From a virus: a DNA stretch of 38,957 bases. This document shows positions 15,713 to 24,472 of the stretch, piece after piece. Both the position numbers and the translations under genes were made by a program. A model generated the notes under the pieces. The model was not told the origin of the DNA and did no database searches. It saw only the letters and a program-made list of their open reading frames with translations. Positions within the stretch are counted from its first letter, which is position 1, and the number at the start of each line of letters is the position of its first letter. The DNA lies in the IMG/VR virus record IMGVR_UViG_3300021962_000259, positions 1 to 38,957 of that record. One strand, written 5' to 3'.

Positions 15713-16420
15713 CTATCCTGCAGAACTATTTGCTACTTGAATTTTTTGGTGTGCGTTTTTAGAATCTTTTAATGCACATGCATCACTCACTCCACGAATA
15801 ATAGATGAATATATTTTCATTTGAGAGTTTGCAACAACTTCAGCAGATCCAGACGATGCCAACTTATAAAAGTTCTTTGCATTCATCAGCAATTTTTTAG
15901 AATCTGTCTCGATATTTTCTGTTGCTTTTAGTCTAATATTACCCTTGCTTCCTCCTTCACCAACAGCAATTAACTCAATATCAGTTGCTTGCATTCTAAT
16001 TTTACCATTAGTTGCAACAATTACAATATTACCATTAGCGGCATGAAGAAACATAGAATCTTCTGCTTCTTCATTTCTATGTCCACAAGTGACTTGGAAA
16101 TTATTAGGACTTACTGATGAAGTCCAACCCTTTCGTTGTCCATCACCATCCATAAAGAATTTATGATCTCCCTCATGGGTTTGGAGCATAACACCAGCAG
16201 TTACATCACCTGGTTTATGAATATGTCCAAAGGATATTGATCCTTTGTCATTACCATATCTCAGTGCTGTATAATTTTCCTTTGCTGTATCTGTAGGATT
16301 ATTAGAATTCCCAAAAGAGTTTGCCTCTTCACTACTAATTATACCATCATTATTCGCATCTATATTCTTTTTTAGTCTGTCATTGACTTTATTCTTAGAG
16401 GTGGGTGCTGGATTTGTCAT
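15713..16420 (-). CDS. EF-hand plus beta-helix spike-like virion protein, 235 aa
   Basis: A 235-residue protein. Near the N-terminus is a textbook EF-hand calcium loop, DANNDGIISSEE (21-32, ligand positions D21, N23, D25, S29 and E32). From about 115 to 205 there are short repeats of alternating hydrophobic residues (NGNIVIVATNGKIRMQATDI, then NIRLKATENIETDSKKLLMN). These resemble the triple-stranded beta-helix of the T4 gp5 C-terminus and VgrG-type spikes. The gp5-like protein upstream in this operon appears to lack such a helix, so this gene may supply the membrane-piercing spike as a separate polypeptide. Late expression as part of the baseplate operon is expected. Confidence 0.68.
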   Translation of the reverse strand: MTNPAPTSKNKVNDRLKKNIDANNDGIISSEEANSFGNSNNPTDTAKENYTALRYGNDKGSISFGHIHKPGDVTAGVMLQTHEGDHKFFMDGDGQRKGWTSSVSPNNFQVTCGHRNEEAEDSMFLHAANGNIVIVATNGKIRMQATDIELIAVGEGGSKGNIRLKATENIETDSKKLLMNAKNFYKLASSGSAEVVANSQMKIYSSIIRGVSDACALKDSKNAHQKIQVANSSAG

Positions 16421-16422
16421 GT

Positions 16423-19400
16423 TTAAATAAGATTTTCTGGAGTACCTGGAATATTGAGTCTTGGATCATTACTACGGATGTCTGTACCCTGTCTCTGAAT
16501 TGCTGATGGAGGTGTAGTTACCTCAGCATCAATACTTTCTTGTAGTGTATCATAAACTTGTACAAGTTGTCCAGGGGTTTCATAAAGACCAGCATAACGA
16601 ACGTTATCCTTATAGAAGACGGCACCATAGTAAGGTCTTCCTCTATAGTATCCAGTCTGTTTGAGACCAACCAAATCAGTAACCTGAATCAGTTTGTCTG
16701 GATCATCAAGGATAGCGATAGGATCTCTAATAACTTCAAATATTGGTCTAAATTCAGCATTAACTCCAGTGAGAGACGGCATAGTAATTTCGGGATACGT
16801 TGTATATCCAATCGCTGGAGTATCAACATTCACTCTTACAATTCTACCAAAACTATCACATTCATATGAAAGTTCTATACCATTGCTTGGTGTGACTTTA
16901 ATTTGATCTACTCCACAATTGTAATTAATTCCTGGATTAATAACTTCTATGGCAGCTAACCTCAAAGTAGCTGGATATCCTGGTCCAGGTGTGATTGGGA
17001 ATCCATTTCCAGGATCATCAACAATTACTTTACAAATTCTACCTTTTCCAATAACTTCTTTTGGACAAGGTGGTGGAATCAAAATTGCAGATATTCCCAT
17101 AGGATTTGTTGACCAAGGTTCTGATATGCCAGAATCAACGGAAACTTGTGTTGTGATGTCGATTTCCACTCCTGTTGGGTTTTGTTGGAATCCTGTGTTA
17201 GAGAGTCTAATATTAAACAATTCAATTTCTACAGTTCTCTTTCCCGCTGAAGCATTAAATTCTAAGTAACGAAGTTCACCAGCACCCAATAGTCCTTCAT
17301 ATATTTTAAGTTCAGCAACTTTTTCACCGTCAACTCTAACAATTGCTGCATCATCAACATTCCCTCTAATTTTATATCTACCACTCACAGGAAAATCAAC
17401 ATTATTCCATCTAAATAACCAACTTCTTCCCTGAATTTCCTCACTAGGAAATGAATTTACATTCTGCAAAAGGGGAGATATCATGCCTGGAATATAGTTT
17501 GCAATTTCTGTTGGTCCATCATAAACAGTGCCACCTCTGGTTGTTCCTGATTTGAGACCAGTAGGAGGTCCCTCAGGAATAATGAATTTGCATTTATTAC
17601 CATCGAGTTTATAGAATTTTCCAATGCTACACGAAGCAATAATATCAGTAAAATCATTGTCTGTTGCATCTTCCATCTCAACAACACTTTCACCTCTATT
17701 CCTCAATACAATATTCCTAGTAGCATTTTTGGGTATTCTACCCCACTTTGGATCGGCAAGAAATTGTTTCATTTTTTCGCCAATGAGACCTGGAAAATCG
17801 TTTTCCAAATAGTATCTAATATCAGAATCACTAAATCCTTGTGCTTTTGCATTGGGATAATCAACTCCATACCCGAAGTATTGATCACCACCCCTACCAG
17901 ATTCATCAGCAGTTCCTTGAGAGTAATCAAAACCTTTCATACTCTTAACAACATTCTTTGCATTACTAGTCATGACCACATCATACTCAACACCAACCTG
18001 CAAATTACGAGTCACTGTTTCATTGAGTTGAGCACCTTTGTATTGTTTGCCAAAAGAAAATTGTCCTACCATCTCAATTGTATTTGCATAATCTGCTGCA
18101 GAAGTAATTTTAAAAGTGACATCTTTAAATTCTGCTTGTTGTGTTGGTTTTGTAATCCAATCTTTGGTACTAAAAACTACTTTTTCTACATTTTCATAGG
18201 TTTTTGTTATACCATTTTCAACTTCGACTGTGATTTTATGAAGTCCTTCTTGTAGGAATATTTTTTTAACCTTGGGATTGTTTTCTCTCCAGTTATAAAT
18301 TAGTCCACCTTCGATGTCCTCAATTCCACTTCTTCTTTGGAATCCATCCCCACCTCTTGTATTTACAAGAGAAGTTGGAATATAATTTGCCTGCATTACA
18401 GGTATTCCATCGATCAATATTCTTCCAGCATTATCTACCGTAGATTTAAAACCATAATATCCATTATATGGAATCTCAACATCCCATTCATTTCTATACA
18501 CAATACCACCACTATCTGACCCAGGAATAGAAAGTGGTGCAACTGGAGAAATAGCATATCGATTCATAAAATCGCTCCATCTATCTCCGCCAGAAGGATT
18601 TCTAGTAAATGTAACTGGATACCATTTCTCTTTAGAATTTGGGAATCTTGTTGTCCAGATAGGATTATTTGGACATCTTCCTTCAGAAATAGGTTTTGGT
18701 TCTTGAGGAATAGGTGGGAAAGGTGCATCGATTGTCAATGCAACACCCATTGGATTTTCATTCCAAGACTTACTAGAAACAATTTCTACTTCATTAAAAG
18801 TAGAACTAATATTAATAGCAAGAGCCATTGGATTTCTTCCTCCAAGAGGATTCCCACTGATTTGAGTTAACTCTGCTCTGATTCTATATTTTCCAGCTTT
18901 AAAGAATTTTGTATAGGTACTCTTTCCTGTGCTTTTACCTTCACCTCTTCTCCCATTACCTCCACCCACATATGTGAATCCTTGCTTTCTAATAATAACC
19001 TCATCTCCACCCTGTTCGATGTCACGCAATCCATTTCCAATTTCCTTTGCCCCGCCACCATCTCTATTACCAATATAGATTACAACATCGTCGTCCACAC
19101 CCACTTCGATATTATAATTTCCATCAGTAGGAAACTCAATATATTCCCATCGAATAACATGCGTTCCAGCAAAATCAGAATTTTGTGCTTGCTTACTTCT
19201 TGGATCAAAAGGAAGAATTCCATATCGATTTATAAACGCAGCATCTCTACCAGCACCAGGATCAATTCTCCAAAGTGCTCTATCTGCCTTATCAATGTAG
19301 TCAGCAGTGTTAAAAATAACCTTTGTTACTTCAGAACTACTACTTGAGGAATATTTTGGTTTTGGTCTCTCTGTTGCAACAAATTTGCATTTGTTTCCAG

Positions 19401-21381
19401 ATATTTTAATAAATTTTCCACAACTTGCAGATATAGTAAGATCTGACCAGTCTTCATCCGTTGCATCTTCTGTCTCGATGATACTTTCACCTCTATTTCT
19501 TAATCTAACATTTCTGTTATTGTTCGTAGGAATTTTACCCCACTTTGGATCCGAAAGAACTTTTTGCATCTTTGGACCAATAAGTCCAGGAAAATCGTTT
19601 TCCAAATAGTATCTAATATCGGAGTCACTAAATCCCTCGGACTTTGCTTTTGGGTAGTCAACTTCATATCCAAAATAAACTCCAGCATTATCTTGATTAC
19701 CTTGGGAGTAATCAAAACCAATCATACTCTTAACGATATTCTTTGCGTTACTAATGATTGTTACATCATATTCTTTTCCAAACTCTATAGTTTTTGTTAT
19801 TGTTTCGTTTATATTTGCTGCCTTATACTGTTTACCAATATCAATACCAAGTTCTGGTATCAATATTCTATTTGCATATTCAGCTTCGGTTTTTATATTA
19901 AACGTAATTTCATTCGAAGTGCATCCTTCGGTACTATTTTGTACTACAATCTTTTCTTTAATCGGAGCATTTATGAGATCGACTCTAATTCTATGAACTC
20001 CAGACTCAATATTTCTTTTAATAGGTTGTGGAGTTCCATTAAATTTTTGAAGATCTGCAACTTTTTGATTATCAAGATAAAGAGTCGCTACGTTGTCACA
20101 TAAACCCTTAAAAATATAATCTCCTTTATAAGGAAAATCTTCTTCCCACTCGATTGTAAAAGGAATGCTTGCATAATCACTTCCTGGAACGTTCGATGGT
20201 GGAACAGGAGAGATTGCATTCTGATTCATAAAGTCACTCCACGGACTTTTACTATCAGGAAGCCTTCCCCAATTAGGATCGGCAAGGATCTCTTTCATCT
20301 TTGGACCGATAAGTCCCTTAAAATCATTTTCTAGATAATATCTAACTTCAGAATCAGTGTAACCTTGATTCTTTGCGTTCTGATAATCTACTCCATACCC
20401 AAAATATTGATCTCCACCACGACCAATAGAATCAGAAGATCCTGGAGAGTAATCAAATCCAACCATGCTTCGGAGACTTTGATTACCATAATAAGATACA
20501 CTATGTACAGTTCTTGTTTTTTTTGTCGAAGAAGTAACAGCAATTGGTGTATTTTTTCTTGCTGTCCACCAATTATAAATTGTTGCTGAATTAACATCAA
20601 CACTAGTTCCACCTTTTAGCAACTGAAGATAATCTTGATATCTTTGTATTTCTAGTCTGACAGGATCGTTATCAAAGTTTGCATATAAAGTTGGATCCCA
20701 TTCTCCAATATCTTTACCTTCCGCATTATATCTTCTACCAGCACTGACTTTTGGTGGAGCAAAAGATACAAGATCATACTCCTCAAAGTCATCTTCTTGG
20801 TCAAACACTTCAAAAGTGCGAGTAAAAGTACAATCTGGATATTTAGGATCCCCAACAAGACTAGATCTTACACCTGCACCAGCAGCAATTCCATATGGAT
20901 CCAATACAGTTGTAACGGGTGCATATTTGTATCCCCATCCACCATCAATTAAATCAACAGCAAGTAAAGATCCATCATTACCAAAAACTGGATTGGCAAC
21001 GGCACCAACTCCACCACCACCACTAAAAATAACTTTTGTTGGTCTCTCTTGAAAAACTTCTGGTTTAATATTTGTTCCCGATCCACCATCTCCAAAAGAT
21101 CCAACAGGAGTATCTCCATAGATATCGAGTCCAGTTACCCCATCACAATTTTCAGAAGAACTTGATGGCAATAAGTCTTTTGGTGTTAATGCATTAACCT
21201 CATTAATATTTAAATATTTTATTATATCTCTATTTTTAAAAACAAAAGTTGTTCCAGGATTTAATTTTGCATATACATTTGCTTCGTGCAAAGTAACATC
21301 TGATACGAATCCCCTTTCAGGATCAACATATCCAACTCTAATATCTTTTTTTGATGCTGATCCAAAGATATCAAACGACAT
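16423..21381 (-). CDS. Giant baseplate-region structural protein with PA14-like repeats, 1652 aa
   Basis: A 1652-residue protein. Four segments match the PA14-like beta-sandwich pattern (Trp, then P-x-G-x-Y, then a VDD- or CDN-type strand, then a DG or DN turn) at about 405-480, 743-850, 960-1060 and 1320-1400. Between them a conserved unit recurs at about 309, 556 and 1151 (FDYS, GDQYFGYGVDY, RYYLENDF, then DPxWG). The phrase WSDFMN with AISPV appears at 381 and 935. PA14 domains often bind carbohydrate, so host-glycan binding is plausible. Large proteins of this kind are annotated as virion structural proteins in marine T4-like phages. A late promoter lies about 40 nt upstream. Repeats at DNA level include an exact 32-nt pair. 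Confidence 0.8.
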   Translation of the reverse strand: MSFDIFGSASKKDIRVGYVDPERGFVSDVTLHEANVYAKLNPGTTFVFKNRDIIKYLNINEVNALTPKDLLPSSSSENCDGVTGLDIYGDTPVGSFGDGGSGTNIKPEVFQERPTKVIFSGGGGVGAVANPVFGNDGSLLAVDLIDGGWGYKYAPVTTVLDPYGIAAGAGVRSSLVGDPKYPDCTFTRTFEVFDQEDDFEEYDLVSFAPPKVSAGRRYNAEGKDIGEWDPTLYANFDNDPVRLEIQRYQDYLQLLKGGTSVDVNSATIYNWWTARKNTPIAVTSSTKKTRTVHSVSYYGNQSLRSMVGFDYSPGSSDSIGRGGDQYFGYGVDYQNAKNQGYTDSEVRYYLENDFKGLIGPKMKEILADPNWGRLPDSKSPWSDFMNQNAISPVPPSNVPGSDYASIPFTIEWEEDFPYKGDYIFKGLCDNVATLYLDNQKVADLQKFNGTPQPIKRNIESGVHRIRVDLINAPIKEKIVVQNSTEGCTSNEITFNIKTEAEYANRILIPELGIDIGKQYKAANINETITKTIEFGKEYDVTIISNAKNIVKSMIGFDYSQGNQDNAGVYFGYEVDYPKAKSEGFSDSDIRYYLENDFPGLIGPKMQKVLSDPKWGKIPTNNNRNVRLRNRGESIIETEDATDEDWSDLTISASCGKFIKISGNKCKFVATERPKPKYSSSSSSEVTKVIFNTADYIDKADRALWRIDPGAGRDAAFINRYGILPFDPRSKQAQNSDFAGTHVIRWEYIEFPTDGNYNIEVGVDDDVVIYIGNRDGGGAKEIGNGLRDIEQGGDEVIIRKQGFTYVGGGNGRRGEGKSTGKSTYTKFFKAGKYRIRAELTQISGNPLGGRNPMALAINISSTFNEVEIVSSKSWNENPMGVALTIDAPFPPIPQEPKPISEGRCPNNPIWTTRFPNSKEKWYPVTFTRNPSGGDRWSDFMNRYAISPVAPLSIPGSDSGGIVYRNEWDVEIPYNGYYGFKSTVDNAGRILIDGIPVMQANYIPTSLVNTRGGDGFQRRSGIEDIEGGLIYNWRENNPKVKKIFLQEGLHKITVEVENGITKTYENVEKVVFSTKDWITKPTQQAEFKDVTFKITSAADYANTIEMVGQFSFGKQYKGAQLNETVTRNLQVGVEYDVVMTSNAKNVVKSMKGFDYSQGTADESGRGGDQYFGYGVDYPNAKAQGFSDSDIRYYLENDFPGLIGEKMKQFLADPKWGRIPKNATRNIVLRNRGESVVEMEDATDNDFTDIIASCSIGKFYKLDGNKCKFIIPEGPPTGLKSGTTRGGTVYDGPTEIANYIPGMISPLLQNVNSFPSEEIQGRSWLFRWNNVDFPVSGRYKIRGNVDDAAIVRVDGEKVAELKIYEGLLGAGELRYLEFNASAGKRTVEIELFNIRLSNTGFQQNPTGVEIDITTQVSVDSGISEPWSTNPMGISAILIPPPCPKEVIGKGRICKVIVDDPGNGFPITPGPGYPATLRLAAIEVINPGINYNCGVDQIKVTPSNGIELSYECDSFGRIVRVNVDTPAIGYTTYPEITMPSLTGVNAEFRPIFEVIRDPIAILDDPDKLIQVTDLVGLKQTGYYRGRPYYGAVFYKDNVRYAGLYETPGQLVQVYDTLQESIDAEVTTPPSAIQRQGTDIRSNDPRLNIPGTPENLI
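17792..17823 (-). repeat. Direct repeat, 32 nt, copy 1
   Basis: Identical to 19589-19620. Both encode the DIRYYLENDFP segment of the repeat unit in the 1652-residue protein. Such DNA identity within repeated modules allows in-frame module loss or gain. Confidence 0.88.
19589..19620 (-). repeat. Direct repeat, 32 nt, copy 2
   Basis: Second exact copy, 1797 nt (599 codons) from the first and in the same frame. Confidence 0.88.
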
Positions 21382-21420
21382 ACCCTTTCTATACTTTATT
21401 ATTTTCGTATTTCATAATCA

Positions 21421-21427
21421 TATTTAT
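21421..21427 (-). promoter_or_regulatory. Late promoter element ATAAATA
   Basis: The minus strand reads TAAGATAAATATG. It begins one base after the TAA stop of the gp5-like hub gene and lies 39 nt before the ATG of the 1652-residue gene. Confidence 0.65.
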
Positions 21428-21428
21428 C

Positions 21429-22940
21429 TTACTGAGCAAGGTTAACATTCGGTTGTGAAGAGGTTGGAGTAGCAAATGGAGTATCTTTTTTAGGTTCTAA
21501 TGGAGGTTCGTTTTCTCTATTAGATGCATTCTCAACAGATTTATTACTTGGTTCTGCAGAATCTGGTTGTGCCTGTCCACCAGTTGCCAAAGTATAAAAA
21601 TCTGAAACTGAAACATTAGGTGATAATTCACACCCAAAAATATTTAATTTAAGATTCTCAAAGTTGAGGGCAGCTGTGATACTGGTAGTAATTCCATTAA
21701 TTAAAGACGAAATATCTCCAAGAACACCGCTTATCCCAGCAAGTTCTTCCTGAACATCTTCTAAAAAATTGTTTATATTATTAAGCAAATTATTATTTGC
21801 TTCGTTAATTTGGTCTTTACTAGAATAAAGAACTTTTCCTACCATATCTTCAGCAGAACACATTGGAACATTCGGTTTTCTTTTAACCGCACTGTTTAAA
21901 GGATCATTAACATTATCTCGTGCCTTTTGTTCTGCATTTTTTATATCCAAAATATCATCAAGTATTCCTTGGATTAAAGCACATAGACCATTTGTAATTT
22001 TATTATATAAACACAATATTAGTTCAGTAATTAACTCTTTAATATCGGCAAACTTTGCTCTCATATGAGAGGGTAATGCTGCTACAATCTTAGTAAGTTG
22101 TTCATTTAAAACCTTCATAACATACTCCATAACCTTATCAAGGAGTATTTTCATATACTTTGCAATTTCGCAAGCAGCATCTGAAATAATTTTTTGTATG
22201 TCATCGATAACTGAAGAAACTGCATCAATATAACTTGAGATCGCACTCAAGTAACCATTTAACTTTTCGGTCAGATTATCAATAGTTGTCTGAATTGCTT
22301 TTGTTGCAGAAGAAACAGTATTATCTGGTTTTAATTCTACAACTTTTTCTCTTATTCTTGTTTCTAATTTTACATCACCTGCAGATAATCTGTGGATACT
22401 ATCTGGGTCCTCAATTGTTGCTCCAGTCGTAGCACCAGTAGTAACAAGACCTTCATCAGGAACTACCTCTTTTCTTGTTCCCTCTTTTGGTACTCTACCT
22501 TCTGCAAAACCACTAGTCGGAGCAAAGTTAGATTCATTATTACCAATTGTCTTTTTTAATTCTATCTGGGCATTAGTTCCCAAAACTCCCATGATGACAG
22601 GAACTTCTTGTTCCTGTCCATCAAGAAAAAATCCAAATACAAAATTGCCCTGACGAAGATTTGGAGTTTGAGATGATTTAGTTTGCCCACCACCTGCAGT
22701 GATAGGATACATAACATTTGCCCAAGGAAGATATTGAGACTCAATAGTTTCCTCTTCCCTATCATGGATTCCCATGATACGAACTTTATATCTTCTACCC
22801 CATCCAGGAATAGAATTTTTGTCCTCAAATTTTCCTGGGAGAATGTTATCTCTCCACTCGGAATCATCAGCGATCTGTCCGATCCACCAATAAAAATTAT
22901 TACCTAAGAACCCAGAGTTAAATAATGCTCCTCCTTCCAT
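21429..22940 (-). CDS. 5: Baseplate hub protein, gp5-like OB-fold, without lysozyme
   Basis: A 503-residue protein. Residues about 15-125 match the OB-fold domain of T4 gp5 (FYWWIGQIADD, RYKVRIMGIHD, LPWANVMYPITAGGG, RQGNFVFGFFLDGQEQEVPV, IMGVLGTNA). T4 gp5 continues with a lysozyme and a C-terminal triple beta-helix. Here the rest (about 200-420) is predicted helical (IDNLTEKLNGYLSAISSYID and following) and ends in a Pro/Ser-rich tail, with no lysozyme signature seen. The muralytic function may instead lie in the tape-measure protein with the GRYQFI domain, and the spike in the 235-residue protein. The ATG overlaps the stop of cp12 by one base. Confidence 0.75.
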   Translation of the reverse strand: MEGGALFNSGFLGNNFYWWIGQIADDSEWRDNILPGKFEDKNSIPGWGRRYKVRIMGIHDREEETIESQYLPWANVMYPITAGGGQTKSSQTPNLRQGNFVFGFFLDGQEQEVPVIMGVLGTNAQIELKKTIGNNESNFAPTSGFAEGRVPKEGTRKEVVPDEGLVTTGATTGATIEDPDSIHRLSAGDVKLETRIREKVVELKPDNTVSSATKAIQTTIDNLTEKLNGYLSAISSYIDAVSSVIDDIQKIISDAACEIAKYMKILLDKVMEYVMKVLNEQLTKIVAALPSHMRAKFADIKELITELILCLYNKITNGLCALIQGILDDILDIKNAEQKARDNVNDPLNSAVKRKPNVPMCSAEDMVGKVLYSSKDQINEANNNLLNNINNFLEDVQEELAGISGVLGDISSLINGITTSITAALNFENLKLNIFGCELSPNVSVSDFYTLATGGQAQPDSAEPSNKSVENASNRENEPPLEPKKDTPFATPTSSQPNVNLAQ

Positions 22941-23152
22941 CAGTCGTCATACACTCGACACTCTAATGCTTCTGGATTTGCATCACAGTACAACTCCAGA
23001 GGAGTTGGATCATGATGATCTTCTGGATGACGCTCTGCGTATGCTCTCAACTCTTCCAATTCTCCCTCTGTATGACGACGCATTTGCGGAGATAAAGTTG
23101 GATCATCAAGTATCTCTCTATCTTTTTGAATGTGCTTTTCGATGCTTTCCAT
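22940..23152 (-). CDS. cp12: CP12 Calvin-cycle inhibitor (auxiliary metabolic gene)
   Basis: A 70-residue protein. The C-terminus HDPTPLELYCDANPEALECR with VYDD carries the CP12 hallmark C-x8-C (Cys56 and Cys65) ending in ECRVYD. The helical N-terminus MESIEKHIQKDREILDD resembles the short CP12 form of marine picocyanobacteria, which lacks the N-terminal cysteine pair. CP12 bridges GAPDH and phosphoribulokinase into an inactive complex when its cysteines are oxidised. Phage copies are thought to shut the Calvin cycle and favour the pentose phosphate pathway for nucleotide and NADPH supply. I chose ATG 23150-23152; the longer frame runs into the gp27-like gene. TGATG couples its stop to the hub gene start. 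Confidence 0.9.
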   Translation of the reverse strand: MESIEKHIQKDREILDDPTLSPQMRRHTEGELEELRAYAERHPEDHHDPTPLELYCDANPEALECRVYDD

Positions 23153-23172
23153 ATGTGTTAATCTGCAAAGGA

Positions 23173-24444
23173 TTATTTTCTTCCAAAAGAATCTCTGACT
23201 AACGTAAGATTTGTCAGACACTCTTTCGGAGTAACGTAATGACAAAGTGCTGCTATAATATATAGTCCACCTACTTGCTTGTCAACATCATCATTTTTTA
23301 AATTTTCCTGCTGTGAGGGTGCATCAAAACGAACTGTATCACCTACATGTAATGTATAATCGGATGGAATGGTAATACTAATTTGAGAAATAAAGAGTTG
23401 ATTATATCTCATTATAGCCTGATTACGAATCTCAGATATTTTAAAATTTTCTTCTTTTGACTTTTCTATCTGCTGTTGAGTGGTTCCAGATGGAAGAGTT
23501 CCAATATCACGAAGATAATAAGTTGTTCTGGTAAAATCAGTTTCTTGCACTGGCATGGTTTTGCCAGCAAGAGTATATGCACCCATGAATTCTTGTGCAT
23601 TATATACATTTACCTCATAAAGAAAATCAAAAGGATTAAAGTTGACTATACGATTTGCATATGCTCCGATCTCTTCTTTTAGAACAACATCATTTCTATT
23701 AGATTTGTGATATGAAAGTGCTGTCGTATCATAACCAGGAGGAATTTTTTCTCCTCTTTTATCGGGGGTTTCATTATAGATGATTTTTGATTTTGGTTCT
23801 TGTCCCATCAAAAAATCTATAGACTTAAACTTAATTCCCTCAGATGTTTCAAAGTAGAAAAATCCTGCTGTCTTTCCGTAAGCATCACTCGTTGCGCTAG
23901 GAACTGAATGTTGTGCTAACCAATTTATCAAATAAATTGGTTTCTTATTTGCACCATAAAAATTGCGGGGAATTAAAGTATCCTCAATGTCAAGATTTTT
24001 AGTTGTCTTCAGATATTCTGTCAGAATTTGTCTGACATGATCAGATGGTTGACCATCGAAACGTATAGGAACTCTTACTCTATTATTCTCTCTAATTTCT
24101 TCCGAAACCATTATCAAATTATAGATACCAGTTGTTGTTCTATCTCCAGTGGTTGGATTATTTTTTAAAAATAATTCTGCATTTATAGTCACACCATTAG
24201 CATCTTTAAAAGATACTTTTGTTTTTTCGCCACCAACAACAGGAAGTCCCTCAAAAACATTTTTTCCGCCAGGACCACGAACACCACTATCAGCATAAGT
24301 TGCAGTTACTACGATAGAGTCCTGTAATAGACTTTCATAATAGCAAAAAGTAATTATACCTGGGTGAATACCAACTCCCTCAATAGTAACTTCATTCAGC
24401 CCATAACTAAAAGGTCCAGTTTGTGATGTGGTAACTCTTGCCAT
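23173..24444 (-). CDS. 27: Baseplate hub protein, gp27/VgrG-like
   Basis: A 423-residue protein, close in length to T4 gp27 (391). Features that fit the gp27/VgrG hub fold are a beta-rich N-terminal domain, a central SDHVRQILTEYLKTTKNLDI segment with NWLAQHSVP (about 172-180), GFFYFETSEGIKFKSIDFL, and a late barrel-like region SQISITIPSDYTLHVGDTVR with GGLYIIAALCHYV. It lies immediately upstream of cp12 and the gp5-like hub, the order expected for a gp27-gp5 pair. The family assignment is by pattern and synteny. It would sit at the tail tip, trimeric, joining tube to spike. Confidence 0.62.
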   Translation of the reverse strand: MARVTTSQTGPFSYGLNEVTIEGVGIHPGIITFCYYESLLQDSIVVTATYADSGVRGPGGKNVFEGLPVVGGEKTKVSFKDANGVTINAELFLKNNPTTGDRTTTGIYNLIMVSEEIRENNRVRVPIRFDGQPSDHVRQILTEYLKTTKNLDIEDTLIPRNFYGANKKPIYLINWLAQHSVPSATSDAYGKTAGFFYFETSEGIKFKSIDFLMGQEPKSKIIYNETPDKRGEKIPPGYDTTALSYHKSNRNDVVLKEEIGAYANRIVNFNPFDFLYEVNVYNAQEFMGAYTLAGKTMPVQETDFTRTTYYLRDIGTLPSGTTQQQIEKSKEENFKISEIRNQAIMRYNQLFISQISITIPSDYTLHVGDTVRFDAPSQQENLKNDDVDKQVGGLYIIAALCHYVTPKECLTNLTLVRDSFGRK

Positions 24445-24465
24445 TTTAAAATTTTCTTATATGTA

Positions 24466-24472
24466 TATTTAA
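24466..24472 (-). promoter_or_regulatory. Possible late promoter element TTAAATA
   Basis: The minus strand reads CGTTAAATATAC. The TAA stop of the 938-residue gene (24469-24471) lies inside the element, and the gp27-like ATG is 22 nt downstream. One base differs from ATAAATA. Confidence 0.45.

Noticed and set aside
23173-23245. Upstream start giving a 101-residue CP12
   Set aside because: The extra 31 residues overlap the end of the gp27-like gene and do not resemble CP12; the family pattern starts at MESIEKHIQ.
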